NCBI GenBank assembly: GCA_037954325.1
Contig: JBBMNZ010000027.1
Location: forward strand, 10,103,501 to 10,167,500
Reading direction: 5' to 3'
From: Fistularia commersonii
Taxonomy: Eukaryota > Chordata > Actinopteri > Syngnathiformes > Fistulariidae
DNA length: 64,000 nt
Shown here: positions 51,401 through 61,545 of the stretch, piece after piece
Numbering within the stretch: the stretch's first letter is position 1
Layout: each line of letters opens with the position of its first letter
The notes under the pieces: generated by a model
Databases searched by the model: none
Seen by the model: the letters and a program-made list of their open reading frames with translations, nothing else
What the model was told of the DNA's origin: nothing
Position numbers and translations under genes: made by a program

Positions 51401-52637
51401 CCTGACTAATCCAAATAAGCTACAATTAACAAGAGAAGGTTGTAATCTGTTTAATCAGCTTGCGCGGAGGCAGCGGTTTGGTGGGAATGAGCATTTCTGC
51501 TACGATTTAATAAAATGGCATGCCAAGTTTGAGGGGCGGGGAGAGCCGAGAACAGCGGCGGGCCCCGGAAGCGAACATCAGAGAGACAAGAAGTGTGTGC
51601 GGAGGGCATGTGGGAAATAAAGATGTCAGCGCTGTTCTGGCCTTAAAAGCGGGGCGATTTCCTCACTCCCATGACAGGTCAGGAGGCGCGGCGGAATACA
51701 AACAACCGCGTTCAACTACACATCGGCGCTCAGGTGCGAAAGGATTCACAGCCGGAGGACGGGATGCGAGGAGGGGGGAGAGAAATCAAGACGACCACGA
51801 CAAATTCAGACAACGGTGCTTCTTGTTTGACGTCCCCCCCCAATTTTTTTTCTTTTTTTGAGGGCATGCCACTGCTGCACAGGGTGTATTCACACGTGGC
51901 GGTTGTTGTGCTTTCGCCCCTGAACATGAGCTATGCACGGACCGAAGCATTCCTCAGCGGGATCACACTCATCACGCATCCTTAACCTCGCTGACACAGA
52001 GCATCTCGGGTTTCTTCAAATGAGTCCAGTGTGTGTGAATTCCTCAGGAGCCTGACGTGACAGCACGGCCGAAGACACACGCCTGCCCTCCGCGTTCACT
52101 TTGGATGAACGCGGACCCCCGCCGCCAACACCACCAAAAAAGGAAGAAATGGGTCAAAGGAATATGTGAAGGGGGCGAAAAGGGAGGAACTAAATGGAAC
52201 ATCTACCAATAAAGTTATTCCTTACGTCAAGTTGAATAAATAAATAAAATTAACAAAAAAACACACAACTGCTGGCAGAATTTTTTTCATGTATTCATAC
52301 AGTGGTGCGTTCAAGGCACATCTGATTTGCTGGTGAACTGAGTGTTCACACACACAGCACTCCCTCCACTGCAAGTTAGTCATTATTCAGGTGTGGATGT
52401 CGCAACTTGTTCCGGTTGTAGTTATGCCGGTTGGAGGGGGGGGTTGGGGGGGTCAAGGCCAAAGGGTTCACTCATATGGTAAGTTAAAAAAAAAAAAAAA
52501 AAAAAAAAAAGTGATTTTTTTTTTTTTAATATCTTGGGAAAGTTACAGTTCTGTATTTTTTTTAATTTTTTTTTTTTTTTTTTTTTTTTGAGGTTTCATT
52601 AAGAATGACTTCAAGTCATGTTTGCACCAAAAACTTC
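48499..52637. other. shf intron 1, 5' part; no gene recognised
   Basis: This covers the transcript-proximal part of intron 1. It contains a poly-T run at 48840-48857, a perfect 10-bp-stem hairpin at 52089-52115, a G-rich patch at 52435-52452 and the A/T homopolymer pair next to the donor. An 86-codon minus-strand frame at 49298-49558 is serine-rich and unsupported. Confidence 0.75.
52486..52589. repeat. A25 and T24 homopolymers flanking a 55-bp AT-rich spacer
   Basis: On the plus strand an A run (52486-52510) is followed by T13 (about 52515-52527) and, after unique sequence, T24 (52566-52589). The arms are complementary and lie 54-157 nt into intron 1 from the exon 1 donor. Confidence 0.9.
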
Positions 52638-52646
52638 ACCCACCTT
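52638..52646 (-). other. shf: Splice donor of shf exon 1
   Basis: The minus strand reads AAG followed by GTGGGT, a good U2-type donor. GT occupies 52643-52642. Choosing it ends exon 1 on the family-like DNKEK sequence in phase 0, which agrees with exon 2. Reading through adds only VGEVFGANMT before a stop, and those residues resemble nothing in the family. Confidence 0.85.
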
Positions 52647-53270
52647 TTCTTTGTTGTCCTGGTCCGACGGAGGCGAGGTGGGAGATTTCACGCTCCCGAC
52701 AGCCACGGCTTGCGTGACCGTGATCGCGCCGCCCGACGCGGGGCCGCTCTTCTCCACGGTCTCCACCTTGATGAGCCGGTGCTTGGGGGACACGTACTTG
52801 ACATCCGGCGAGCCCACGGCGTTCAGGCCGGAGCAGCCGAACGAGATATTTCCACCTGGCGTGTACGGGTCCTCGAAGTCTAGGTCCTTTTGCAGTTTGT
52901 ACGCGGCGAGGATGTCCGGCTGTGCGGTGCTGGGGAAGGCGGCCCCGGAGCCGGGCGCACCGCAGGGCGCCCCGGTGTGACAGTATCTGTAGTCCGGCTT
53001 CGGGGGGGCCGGCGGGGGCGCTTTGGTAGTTTTGAATCCCAGGTGCTCCTTGAACCACTTGGCCATGGTGCCAGCGCATCGCTCATAAGTCGGTGAGTGG
53101 AGTTCAGCGCCGCATTCCGTGCCGCGCGTCGGAAAGTGCGGTGTTCGGGTCAACCGCGGCCGAACGAGCGCTCCCGCGGCGCGGCGCCGGCGTCTGGCGT
53201 GGGTCCGGAGCGCGTCGTGTGCGGGGAGGCTGGTCGTTGGTGGAGATGGTAGAAGTGGTGGAGGGGGGGC
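52640..53270 (-). promoter_or_regulatory. CpG-rich block over shf exon 1 and its 5' leader
   Basis: This is the most GC- and CpG-dense stretch in the window. It spans coding exon 1 and about 200 bp upstream. No TATA box is visible on the minus strand upstream of the ATG, so a CpG-type, TATA-less promoter with dispersed start sites is the likely arrangement. The exact transcription start cannot be read from sequence. The stretch from 53067 to about 53153 is open in frame with exon 1 but lacks an ATG. Confidence 0.6.
52644..53066 (-). CDS. shf: SH2 domain-containing adapter protein F-like, coding exon 1 (N-terminal 141 residues)
   Basis: This is the first coding exon of a minus-strand SHB/SHD/SHE/SHF-family adapter. 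These cytoplasmic scaffolds carry tyrosine motifs and a C-terminal SH2 domain and act downstream of receptor tyrosine kinases; SHF is reported to bind PDGF receptor alpha. The ATG at 53066-53064 sits in an ideal Kozak context (A at -3, G at +4). The protein begins MAKWFKE, as expected for the family, then shows a proline-rich patch PPPAPPKPDY (residues 17-26), PDILAAYKLQKDLDFEDPY (about 50-68) and SPKHRLIKVE (93-102). The last codons read DNKEK and are followed by a donor, AAAAG then GTGGGT, so the exon is exactly 141 codons and ends in phase 0. The frame stays open upstream to about 53153, but that stretch has no in-frame ATG and is read as 5'UTR. The SH2 domain is not in this exon. Family assignment is very likely; SHF rather than SHE, SHB or SHD rests mainly on exon 2. 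Confidence 0.9.
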
Positions 53271-53302
53271 TCACACATCCACAGACACTTTCCGATCTGG
53301 AA

Positions 53303-53307
53303 CTCTC

Positions 53308-53359
<52 letters not shown>

Positions 53360-53380
53360 TCGCCGCGTGTGTGTGTGTGT
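53303..53380. repeat. Compound (CT)n-(CA)n-(GT)n microsatellite upstream of shf
   Basis: A CT run (about 53303-53339) passes into a CA run (53339-53359), then 8 unique bases (ctcgccgc), then a GT run (about 53367-53380). The CA and GT runs are complementary and could fold into a hairpin. It sits about 240-315 bp upstream of the shf ATG, in the expected promoter or 5'UTR. Confidence 0.9.
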
Positions 53381-53479
53381 TCGCGCTGAGCTGCGCTCCA
53401 CGTCAGGCTTCTAGACTACGCAACCAGGGAGCGCCTGCCTGGACAGGAGGAACACACGCCCCCCACTCCACTCCACTCA

Positions 53480-53509
53480 GCACACACACACACGCACACG
53501 CACACACAT
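53480..53509. repeat. Interrupted (CA)n microsatellite
   Basis: This is a CA-rich run interrupted by single G substitutions. It lies in the 5' flank of shf. Confidence 0.85.
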
Positions 53510-53530
53510 GCACGCTCACAACCTGCCCTC

Positions 53531-53889
53531 CCTACCTGAGAACGATCACTGCCACCTACCGGACTGGTGAAACTGCACGATGAAGGAACCCCCCCAGGGT
53601 CGTCCAAGGGTGACAACATTACATTACATGTTAAAAGTGATCCTATATGTGTGTGTTTGTATGTATATATAAGTTATTTTCCTTTCAGCTTTTACCTTCA
53701 CAGCGAATCAACCTTCTCCAACTAACCCTACTCAGCAAATGTCCTCCTCTCTCACACCAGCTAACTTCATATCCTCTCTCACCACGTCCAGAAATCTCCT
53801 CTTTATTCCTAGACCTCCTGCATTGCAGCTCAGTCTGCCTTCTCTCACTTTATCTCCAAAATATATACATATATATGCATACATATGTA
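53531..53889. other. Proximal 5' flank of shf without recognised gene
   Basis: This stretch separates the CA microsatellite from the first TIR element. It is C- and T-rich in its second half (about 53690-53860), with a short TATG/TATA tract near 53650-53670 and another at 53863-53889. No exon or RNA gene is recognisable. Confidence 0.5.
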
Positions 53890-54202
53890 TACTGCTCAAA
53901 AGCTAAAGGGAACACTAGAATAACACACCCTAGATCTGAATGAATGAAATATTCTTCTTAAATACTTTGCTCTTTACATGGTCGGATGTGCTGACAAAAA
54001 AAATCATACAAAAATTATCAATGGAAGTGAAATTTATTTACCCATGGAAGTCTGGATTTGGAGTCAAACTCAAAATGAAAGTGGAAAAACACACTCCAGG
54101 TTGATGTGTTGCTTCCTAGGTGGACAGTTTGACTCCACAGGATTGAGATTGACTTGGAGTTAAATTGTGTTTTTTTAAGTTGTTTTTTTTTTTTTGAGAA
54201 GT

Positions 54203-54203
<1 letters not shown>
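53890..54203 (-). mobile_element. Non-autonomous TIR DNA element, copy A (internally deleted)
   Basis: The left end reads ACTGCTCAAAAGCTAAAGGG and the right end is a degenerate complement ending GAGAAG, each next to TA. Read in reverse complement it matches copy B base by base over most of its length, but lacks a block of about 45 bp near the middle. TA flanks and terminal inverted repeats fit a Tc1/mariner-like target preference. I know this 'AAAGGGAACACT' sequence as a common repeat of fish genomes but cannot give its library name. There is no coding capacity. Confidence 0.8.

Positions 54204-54205
<2 letters not shown>

Positions 54206-54255
<50 letters not shown>
54206..54255. repeat. (AT)n microsatellite between inverted elements
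   Basis: About 25 AT units separate two TIR elements lying in opposite orientation. It may have grown from the TA targets of the insertions. Confidence 0.9.
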
Positions 54256-54256
<1 letters not shown>

Positions 54257-54610
54257 TGCTTTAAAAAATAAAGGGAACACTTGAACAACACAATGTAACT
54301 CCAAGTCAATCACATTTCTGTGAAATCATAGTGTCCACTCAGGAAGCAACACAGATTCATTTTGACTTGTTTTAAGGACATTACATCAAAGTTGGATCAG
54401 CCTGGAGTTTGTTTTTACACTTTAATTTTGAGTGTGATTCCTAATCAGACCTCCATTGGTTGATACAATTGATTTCCATTGATCATTTTTGTGTGATTTT
54501 GTTGTCAGCACATTCAACTGTGTAAAGAGCAAAGTATTTCATAAGAATATTTCATTCATTTAGATCTAGGATGTGTTTTTTAAGTGATCCCTTTATTTTT
54601 TTGAGCAGTG
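54254..54610 (+). mobile_element. Non-autonomous TIR DNA element, copy B
   Basis: This copy is about 357 bp. The left end contains CTGCTTTAAAAAATAAAGGG and the right end contains CCCTTTATTTTTTTGAGCAG, so the ends form terminal inverted repeats of roughly 30 bp, flanked by TA. The interior includes AATGTAACTCCAAGTCAATC and GATTTTGTTGTCAGCACAT, shared with copies A and C. No open frame suggests a transposase, so it would need one in trans. Confidence 0.85.
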
Positions 54611-57600
54611 TATATAGCCATCAGGACCAGAACCTCCAGATATTTGAAAAGCGTTTTCCCCGCAGGCCATCACACTCAAGGATGTATCGCTCATAGCATG
54701 ATGCTTTTCAGAAGACGTTTTTAATTTGACAACCAGCAAACAGGAAAACCTCAAGGGAAGCATCGCACAGTGCCAAAAGTCAGACTCAGGGTGCACACGA
54801 TACGACGACCAACGGTGCAGGTTAGTGTCACAGAAGCGACAACATTGTAAAACTATTCATACAATGGAGTTCTCTAACACAGAACCATGAGAAGCTCCTA
54901 AAGGTTATTATAGCTGCAAAGGATTCAGGGGTTCTGCTGGCAGGTCTCCCCAAAGACTCTTGCCCTTCTCATTGTGTATATATCCAACTTAAGTTGTATA
55001 TATTTCCCAATCTCAACCTGTGTTTTTTTATTGCTGAGTATGTTTACTGTATACTGTATAGCAGTACATTTATATGCATATAAATAATACTATGATTGCT
55101 TACTGGGGAAAATTCGAGTGGCACAGCAGCACAGGGCAAGAGGACTGGTATCAAAATGACATTTAATAGGACAACAACAAATTAGAAGATAAAATAGATG
55201 AAAACTGCTGCTATATGTAGTACAAGTATATGTTGTGTTCATCTGAAACAATCATCTTTTGTTAAAAATTTTCTCAGATTATATCGAAGGGAGTTTTCAG
55301 GTGGCTTTAATTATCTATTCATGTCTTTCTTTGTTTTTTTTGTATTCTATTTTTAAATTTCTCAATCTTACTGCAGATGAGAAAGAGGTGGTGATTATCA
55401 TGCATTGATTTAATCATGTAGATTTAATTTTTTTTTTTTTTTTTAAGTCACTATTTGCACATCTCTGCGCAATTAGTTTTTTTTGTGTGTATGTGTGAGT
55501 CTTTTTTCTCTTGATTTACATGTATTTCTTATGCCGTGTCACTTTTAAACAAACGATTTTAATATTTCTGCCCAAAGGCGTCACGAATTCTTAATCACTG
55601 TTTAATCAGCCGCTAATTTTTCAATTGTTTTTCTCAGCCGGAGTCAATAATTTGGGCAGAAAAATAGGATAAATGCTTTTAACAGTTCAACCATCACCTT
55701 GAATCGGGTCTCACCCGAAGCTACATGTGAACCGTCTCCTGTGGATAATTATACATTTTGTACTGTTTCAGCGGTAATGTGAAAGGAATCCACATGATTC
55801 CTGTGTCGTCGTGACAGCCCATAATGATAAATCACGACGCTTGCCAAGGATTTCAGTTGTCATTTTGGTCCGGTTATATATTTCGCTCTGCACCAAACAC
55901 CATATGTTCAGATATTTAGGAGTAATAGAAACTTCTACAGGGTATTTTTTTTTTCCCCACCGTGTATGACTTATGTGTAAACATTCCCTTGGTCATTGTC
56001 ACTACACTGCATGGCCAAATTAATGCAAACTAATTCTTTTAGTAAGTCGGGTACATTCCCCGAATACTTCAAAATAATTACACCAGGATGTCAGAACTCT
56101 CAAAGCTAATTCAAATCAACTTTATCCCCACCAATAGGGCTCAAGGGCAAAGACTCCCCCGTTCGTTTCTTCAGCGCTCTCGTCCAGATGGCCGACTCGG
56201 GCCGCATTGCATTGCAAATGACCGGCGGAAAAGGAACGTCGGCGTCTCGATGCAAGCCGGCGCAGCTCGACACGGCCCCTTTGAAAAACAGGAAAAAAAA
56301 AAAATCCATAATATATACGTGATCGCATTCACGTCAAATCTTTACACAATATGTCTTTCAATGTTTTTGACGCCCGGGGGGTCAGGGGGTTCATGTGCTA
56401 AACATTAATTGTAATCAGAGGGCAGAGGAACAAAAACAACTGATGCGCACCAGCTGCGGTCTGCATTATTAACAGGAGTCGCGGTGGCAGCCGAGCAGGG
56501 CTTTATGAAGCAATATGTCTTTTTAATAACGCGCGTGCAGCCCTAAGTGCGCATTCTTGAACAAGTCAGATCAAAATTTTAACCCTGGCAGGCTCCCGGG
56601 AGAAAAACCAATGCTCCGGAGATCAAAATAAAATCGTTTCCGTTGTGAAACGCTACCGTCGCTTCGCATCGGCCAAACGCGGAGCCCCGTGACCCCGAAA
56701 TCCGATGATATGAAAAAAAAAAACCATTTGAAAAAGAAAAGACACTGAAAATTGATTCAGATGAGACTCGATTGAAGGTAGCATTTTTTTTTCTCCTTCC
56801 GGGAAAACAATCTTCCAGAAAAAAGGAAGAAAACTAGAACATTGTTGTCACGGCCCTCACATTAAATGCTTCAGTTAAATGCACAGGTAGAAAGATTGCT
56901 AAAGCTGCTAGAGAATAGCCTGTTTCATGCTGTAGGTATTAGAGGATGTGTGGTGGGCAGGAGCAGGTGTGTTCTTTGGGTTTCTGCGCTCCAGTCATGG
57001 ATCTTTTATTGCATTTCTTAAATGGCATTCACTTTTTTTTTTCCCCCCATGGCTCCATGCCTGTCAAACCATTAAAATGCAAATCCTGTAATCCGCTATC
57101 TCATAGGATACAAATAGTCCTCTTAAATAACCTATGCATGTAGTGCGATTGCCGCAAAGGATGTATAGGGTTCTGCACACAAGTCTGCAAGCGCACGAGA
57201 GTGGCTGCCGGTACCTTTCCACGTAGCCTTTGCCCAAATAGAGAAAAAAACAAAAGATAAAAACACAGCGGTATTTCATGAAAAAAAAAAAATCCCAAAC
57301 AAATGTGCTCCCACTTTTGTACGTCATCATTTATGATTTCAGCCTTGCACATCAACCAGAACTGGCTAGTCCCGGTGAATTTATCCCATCCCATCATACC
57401 AACCCCCGGGCTGCATGGCTCAATCTTCTGAATGATTAATTCCACAACAGGTAGGATTCGGTGGAAAGTTTCCTCCGCGCTATTATAGGACCGGGGGCGT
57501 GGATATCGCGGTAGGCATTAAATTGCAGCTGAGACGAGATGTCAGCTTCCGTTTGCTGTGAGGGACATTTTAATGCCTTCAACAGTTGCTGCACAGCTCA

Positions 57601-59967
57601 AACATTTGACATGCTGTGTGAAAGATATGTGACAAGTTTATTTTCTTCCTTAAGTCAGTTGCCTCCGGGGTATTCTCAGGCACTGCTAGAAATGATTCCT
57701 CAGCAGGAATAGGGAGAAGAATCAGAGACAGTCTATCAGGATGTATCAACACGATGTACTCGGGCAATTTCGGTGATAGAAATGTCTCCGACGTTGTTAT
57801 TTTGGCTAAACGACGCACGGGAGTTTCCTCCCCCACGTATCGATATATTTGATCTGATATCACCCGGGAACTGGACTATATTTATTATTCTTTATTGCCC
57901 GTTAAGTGCGCCTCTGAAACGAATATTACCTGTTGTCCGTTCTTAAATCCTTCTTATATTTATTATTTTTTCCCCATCAATATTATCTCATTATTCAGCT
58001 CACTGTATAACAGCGAATTTAAATTGCTATCGTCAGTTCTAAGTTGCAGTTATCAGGGTATTATAATCTTAGACCAAGTCCCGTTCTTCAACCCCATCTT
58101 CCTTAGGGAGTTCCCGCGCCATGACCGTATCTCCCGACGCGGGGAAAAAGTGGAACTGAAAGATACGTTTTGTAATTTTTTAGCGAACGAGCCGTGTCCC
58201 AGACAAAGCTCTATCAGTGCAAACGTCAGGAAGAGATTTGGAGAAGCCGGCTCTCTAACTTACTCCGAAAAAGTAAATGAAAGCATGCAAATGGGAAAAC
58301 TCGGATTTATCGACTGAATTGAATTTAAAGACACACGCCTTTTTCGGACCGGCCGGAATGTTTATTTAGTCATTTCATGGGATCTGATTCATCTCCATCT
58401 CTCTGCGAAGGCTAGGATTTGGTTCAACTTGAGAAAAAAAAAAAAAAAAGCCCTTGGCCGTGCATCTTATCGACCTATTTAACTCCGCAGATATTGGCCA
58501 ATGTGTGGGCAAACAAAGGCATACAAACCCGATCGGAATGACATTCCTATTTAATCTCTACTGTCTGTTGAACATTCTTTACCCGTGGCCTTCAGACGCT
58601 GCAGAAATGAGACCGCAATACCTGCGGTACCGTTCGAAGCAGCAAAACACTTGATATATAACTTGGTTCTTCTGTTATGATCTGAAATTCTAAAACGCCG
58701 CAGATACCAATCTCAGAAATAAATCCTTCTAAAAAAAAAACCCTCCCCCTTGCAGCCAAACATCCAGCAATATCGTTTGACCTTTACTCTGCGACATAAC
58801 TCAGGTGTCACGCCGGCTGCGAAAACATCAGAACTACAGAAATGTCAGGCTGATTAGTCTGAAACATCAAGTCTGTCTGTGAAGCATTGTCACACTTTTA
58901 ACCTCCACACCCCCCCTTCCTTCAGCTCTACCTATATCTAAATTTAGCACAACCCTAGCTTTATGTGTCTTTTAGTACCCTGTTTACAAAGATATGGTTT
59001 CCCTTCTTTTATCTCTGACAGAACATTTGAACTATTGAGACTCAGAGGATTATTTATTCCGGAGAGGGTCTTTTTCTACCCGTGACATATTTACATCCTT
59101 TAATCAGCCCTCTAAGAAGTCAGACTTACCCTCAGCCTACTCCTTTACATACTTGCAGATTCATGGATTTATTCATCCCATATTTCAGTCATTTCCCCGC
59201 TCTTCCTCCACAATCTCTCGGAGGCAGTCCTGCAGAAAGGGAATCGGCGCATCGGTAAATGTGATGGTATTCTGAACACTAATTGCCAAAAATAGCTACA
59301 GCTAGAATGATATGGAAATTTCCATTTGGGAGAAAAATAAATCGGAAAACACAGGGGTCGGAAAAAATGGCATTGCGGACTTTGTCTGCATACTCTAGCC
59401 GTGCCCGATATTGACCCGGATTTGGCAAATTGGTTTTGAGGACACGACCGTGGTCTTCAACCACTTGAACCGGCTCCTTCGGGTGCCATTGTCAGGATCG
59501 ATCCGGCCGCTGCACTCCGGCACGCTGCCCCCGGAAAACTTATTGGCCTCCGCCGGCGCTACGAGCAGGGAGATGGACGCCGCTCGAATGGAAAGAGGCG
59601 TCTTTCTCTTAGCTTCTCACAAATATTCAGTTTCTGCTTTTATCGAGAGAAGAAAAATACAATAGGTTTTGGATTATGCTGATTTGTATGATTTGCTTAA
59701 TTACTTGAACCTTTTATCCTTTGTCTCTCTTTCCAGATTATTATTTACATATTAGTATTTGTTTCATGTTTTCATCTTTTAACTATGTTGCACTCCATTT
59801 TTTGTCATTTATTTACTTATTCATTTTAGTTATTACCGTCGGTAGATGGTCCGTAAAATCTTGGAACCAAACAGAATATCCTTACATTTCCAGCAGTTTA
59901 AATTGGGATTTAAAACATAATAAAATAAAGGGGAAGAAATCCAAGTGACGATGGAAATATATATATA
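54611..59967. other. Distal 5' flank of shf; no gene recognised
   Basis: AT-rich to balanced sequence with poly-T at 55429-55444 and short poly-A runs. The 140-codon open frame at 57895-58317 on the plus strand has no family signature. No promoter or first exon of a divergent gene was recognised. Confidence 0.6.
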
Positions 59968-60325
59968 TACCGCTCAAAAGAATTAACAAAACTATAAAAA
60001 AAACACAATGTAACTCCAAGTCAATATCTCTTCTGTGAATTAAACGTCCACTTAGGAAGCAACACTGATTCATTTTGACTCGTTTTAAGGACATTGCATC
60101 AGAGTCTAATCAGCCTCTAGCGTATTTTTCAGCTTTAATTATGAGTGTGACTCCAAATCCAGACCTCCAGGGGTTAATACATGGATTTCCATTGATCATT
60201 TTTGTGTGATTTTGTTGTCAGCACATCCGACTATGTAAAGAGCAAAGTATTTAAGAAGAATATTTCATTCATTTAGATCTAGGGTGTGTTATTTTAGTGT
60301 TCCCTTTTGTTTCTTTGGACCAGTG
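59968..60325 (+). mobile_element. Non-autonomous TIR DNA element, copy C
   Basis: This is about 358 bp, in the same orientation as copy B. It begins CCGCTCAAAAG after a TATATA tract and ends near CCAGTGTATATATA. Shared interior blocks include AATGTAACTCCAAGTCAATA, TTTTAAGGACATTGCATCAG and GATTTTGTTGTCAGCACAT. Its ends are more diverged than those of copy B, which suggests an older insertion. Confidence 0.82.
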
Positions 60326-60344
60326 TATATATACACATACATAC

Positions 60345-60493
60345 ACATGTTCTGTTTACATATATATATATAATATTATACATAATATAAGCCCAGACAT
60401 ATATTTATATATTTACACACACAATATATATATATACAGATACAGTATATGTGTACTTGTGTTTGTGTGTATATAATATTATACATAATATAA
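60345..60493. repeat. AT-rich region with a duplicated 23-bp palindromic module
   Basis: The same 23-bp sequence, built around TATAATATTATA, occurs at 60368-60390 and 60471-60493. Between and around the copies are (AT)n and (GT)n bits. It lies immediately right of TIR copy C. Confidence 0.8.
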
Positions 60494-61337
60494 ATCCATG
60501 TAATGATGCATGGATAAAGATATAATAATGTTTTGGGTTTTCTTTTGGGGGGGAAGACATTCTCTGTCAGGCTTCCCAGAAGTCAGTTCGAGCTCTTTGA
60601 CTCTCAAAAGCAGTGCCCATTTTCAAGCTGCGCTGAGCAACTAGTGGGGCCATTTATGGATGTTAGAGGGGCTGATGGCGTGCACCATTTTCCCTGAGCA
60701 TATTAGAAACTAATCAAGCTTCGCACATCCAAGAACATTTCAACCGTATTAAAAAATATGTGATATCGGTCGACATTTCTCCGGGGTTTGCAGAAAGCGA
60801 CGGCTTTGCCAGTTTTTCTTTGTGTCAAACAGAAAAAGGATTTACGGCCCAACGTGTCACATGAGTTAATTTTCCTTGCTTGACATCGCACTTCCCGCAA
60901 TTTGATTACTGCACACGCTTGAATTACAATGTCGAAGCTATATTGTACAGCCTTAATTGGATTTAATGAGAGATAATTTACACTGTGATTTGCAGATTAG
61001 GGTAAGAACAGGATGGGGAGATTGTGAAAGTCCGTGCTGTGGGTGGACGGGCAATCGGAGTAAAGAGTGACCCAGATACTCTATACTGTACTAATATTTA
61101 CATTGTGTAATAATATCTGATAATGATAACTTTGCTAACATTAGAAAATAGTAAATGTGAAGTGGCTAATTATGAAGCCGTATAAGCCGCCCCTCCACAG
61201 TCGTTGCACTTGCAGATCCACTATTTGTAACCCTGCACTTTATGCAGAATTAAGTCCATTTGATGCTGCGTCAAGCTTTATTTGGCTTATTAATTTCACT
61301 TTTGTTGTTTCTTTGATTTTAATGCATTGATTCACCA

Positions 61338-61545
61338 ATGTTGTCAGACCTAAATGTAATAAATGATCTCTATTTATGTAGCACTTTGCTACTGGATTGC
61401 ATTCACCAATTCACACAAGCAGAGCTGCCGTGCAGAGCGCTAACCGGGGCGTCCAGAGCAATTCGGGGTTCAGTGTTTTTTGCCCAAGGACACTCCGGCG
61501 TGGATGTACGCCCGCCATACCGACTGAGCTACGACCGAAAAAAAA
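61338..61545 (+). repeat. Decayed teleost interspersed repeat
   Basis: Landmarks are CATTCACCAATTCACACAAG, GAGCTGCCGTGCAGAGCGC, TAACCGGGGCGTCCAGAGCA, ATTCGGGGTTCAGTGTTTT, TTGCCCAAGGACACTCCGGC and CCGACTGAGCTACGACCG. The order matches a widespread fish repeat containing 'GGGGTTCAGTGTCTTGCCCAAGGACACTTCG', from memory. An apparent 72-codon open frame across it is incidental. Confidence 0.5.

Noticed and set aside
52611..52643. Read-through of the exon 1 frame past the donor to a stop
   Set aside because: The extra residues are not family-like, while the GT donor at 52643 gives a phase match to exon 2.
52618..52980. Plus-strand open frames opposite shf exon 1
   Set aside because: These are antisense shadows of the GC-rich coding exon. 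The minus strand carries the conserved family motifs.
53067..53153. N-terminal extension of shf exon 1 upstream of MAKWF
   Set aside because: The frame is open but has no in-frame ATG (the apparent start is TTG). The ATG at 53066 has an ideal Kozak context and matches the family start.
57895..58317. 140-codon open frame on the plus strand
   Set aside because: It resembles no protein family I know and has no Kozak context or splice sites pointing to an exon. Length is within chance expectation for 64 kb.
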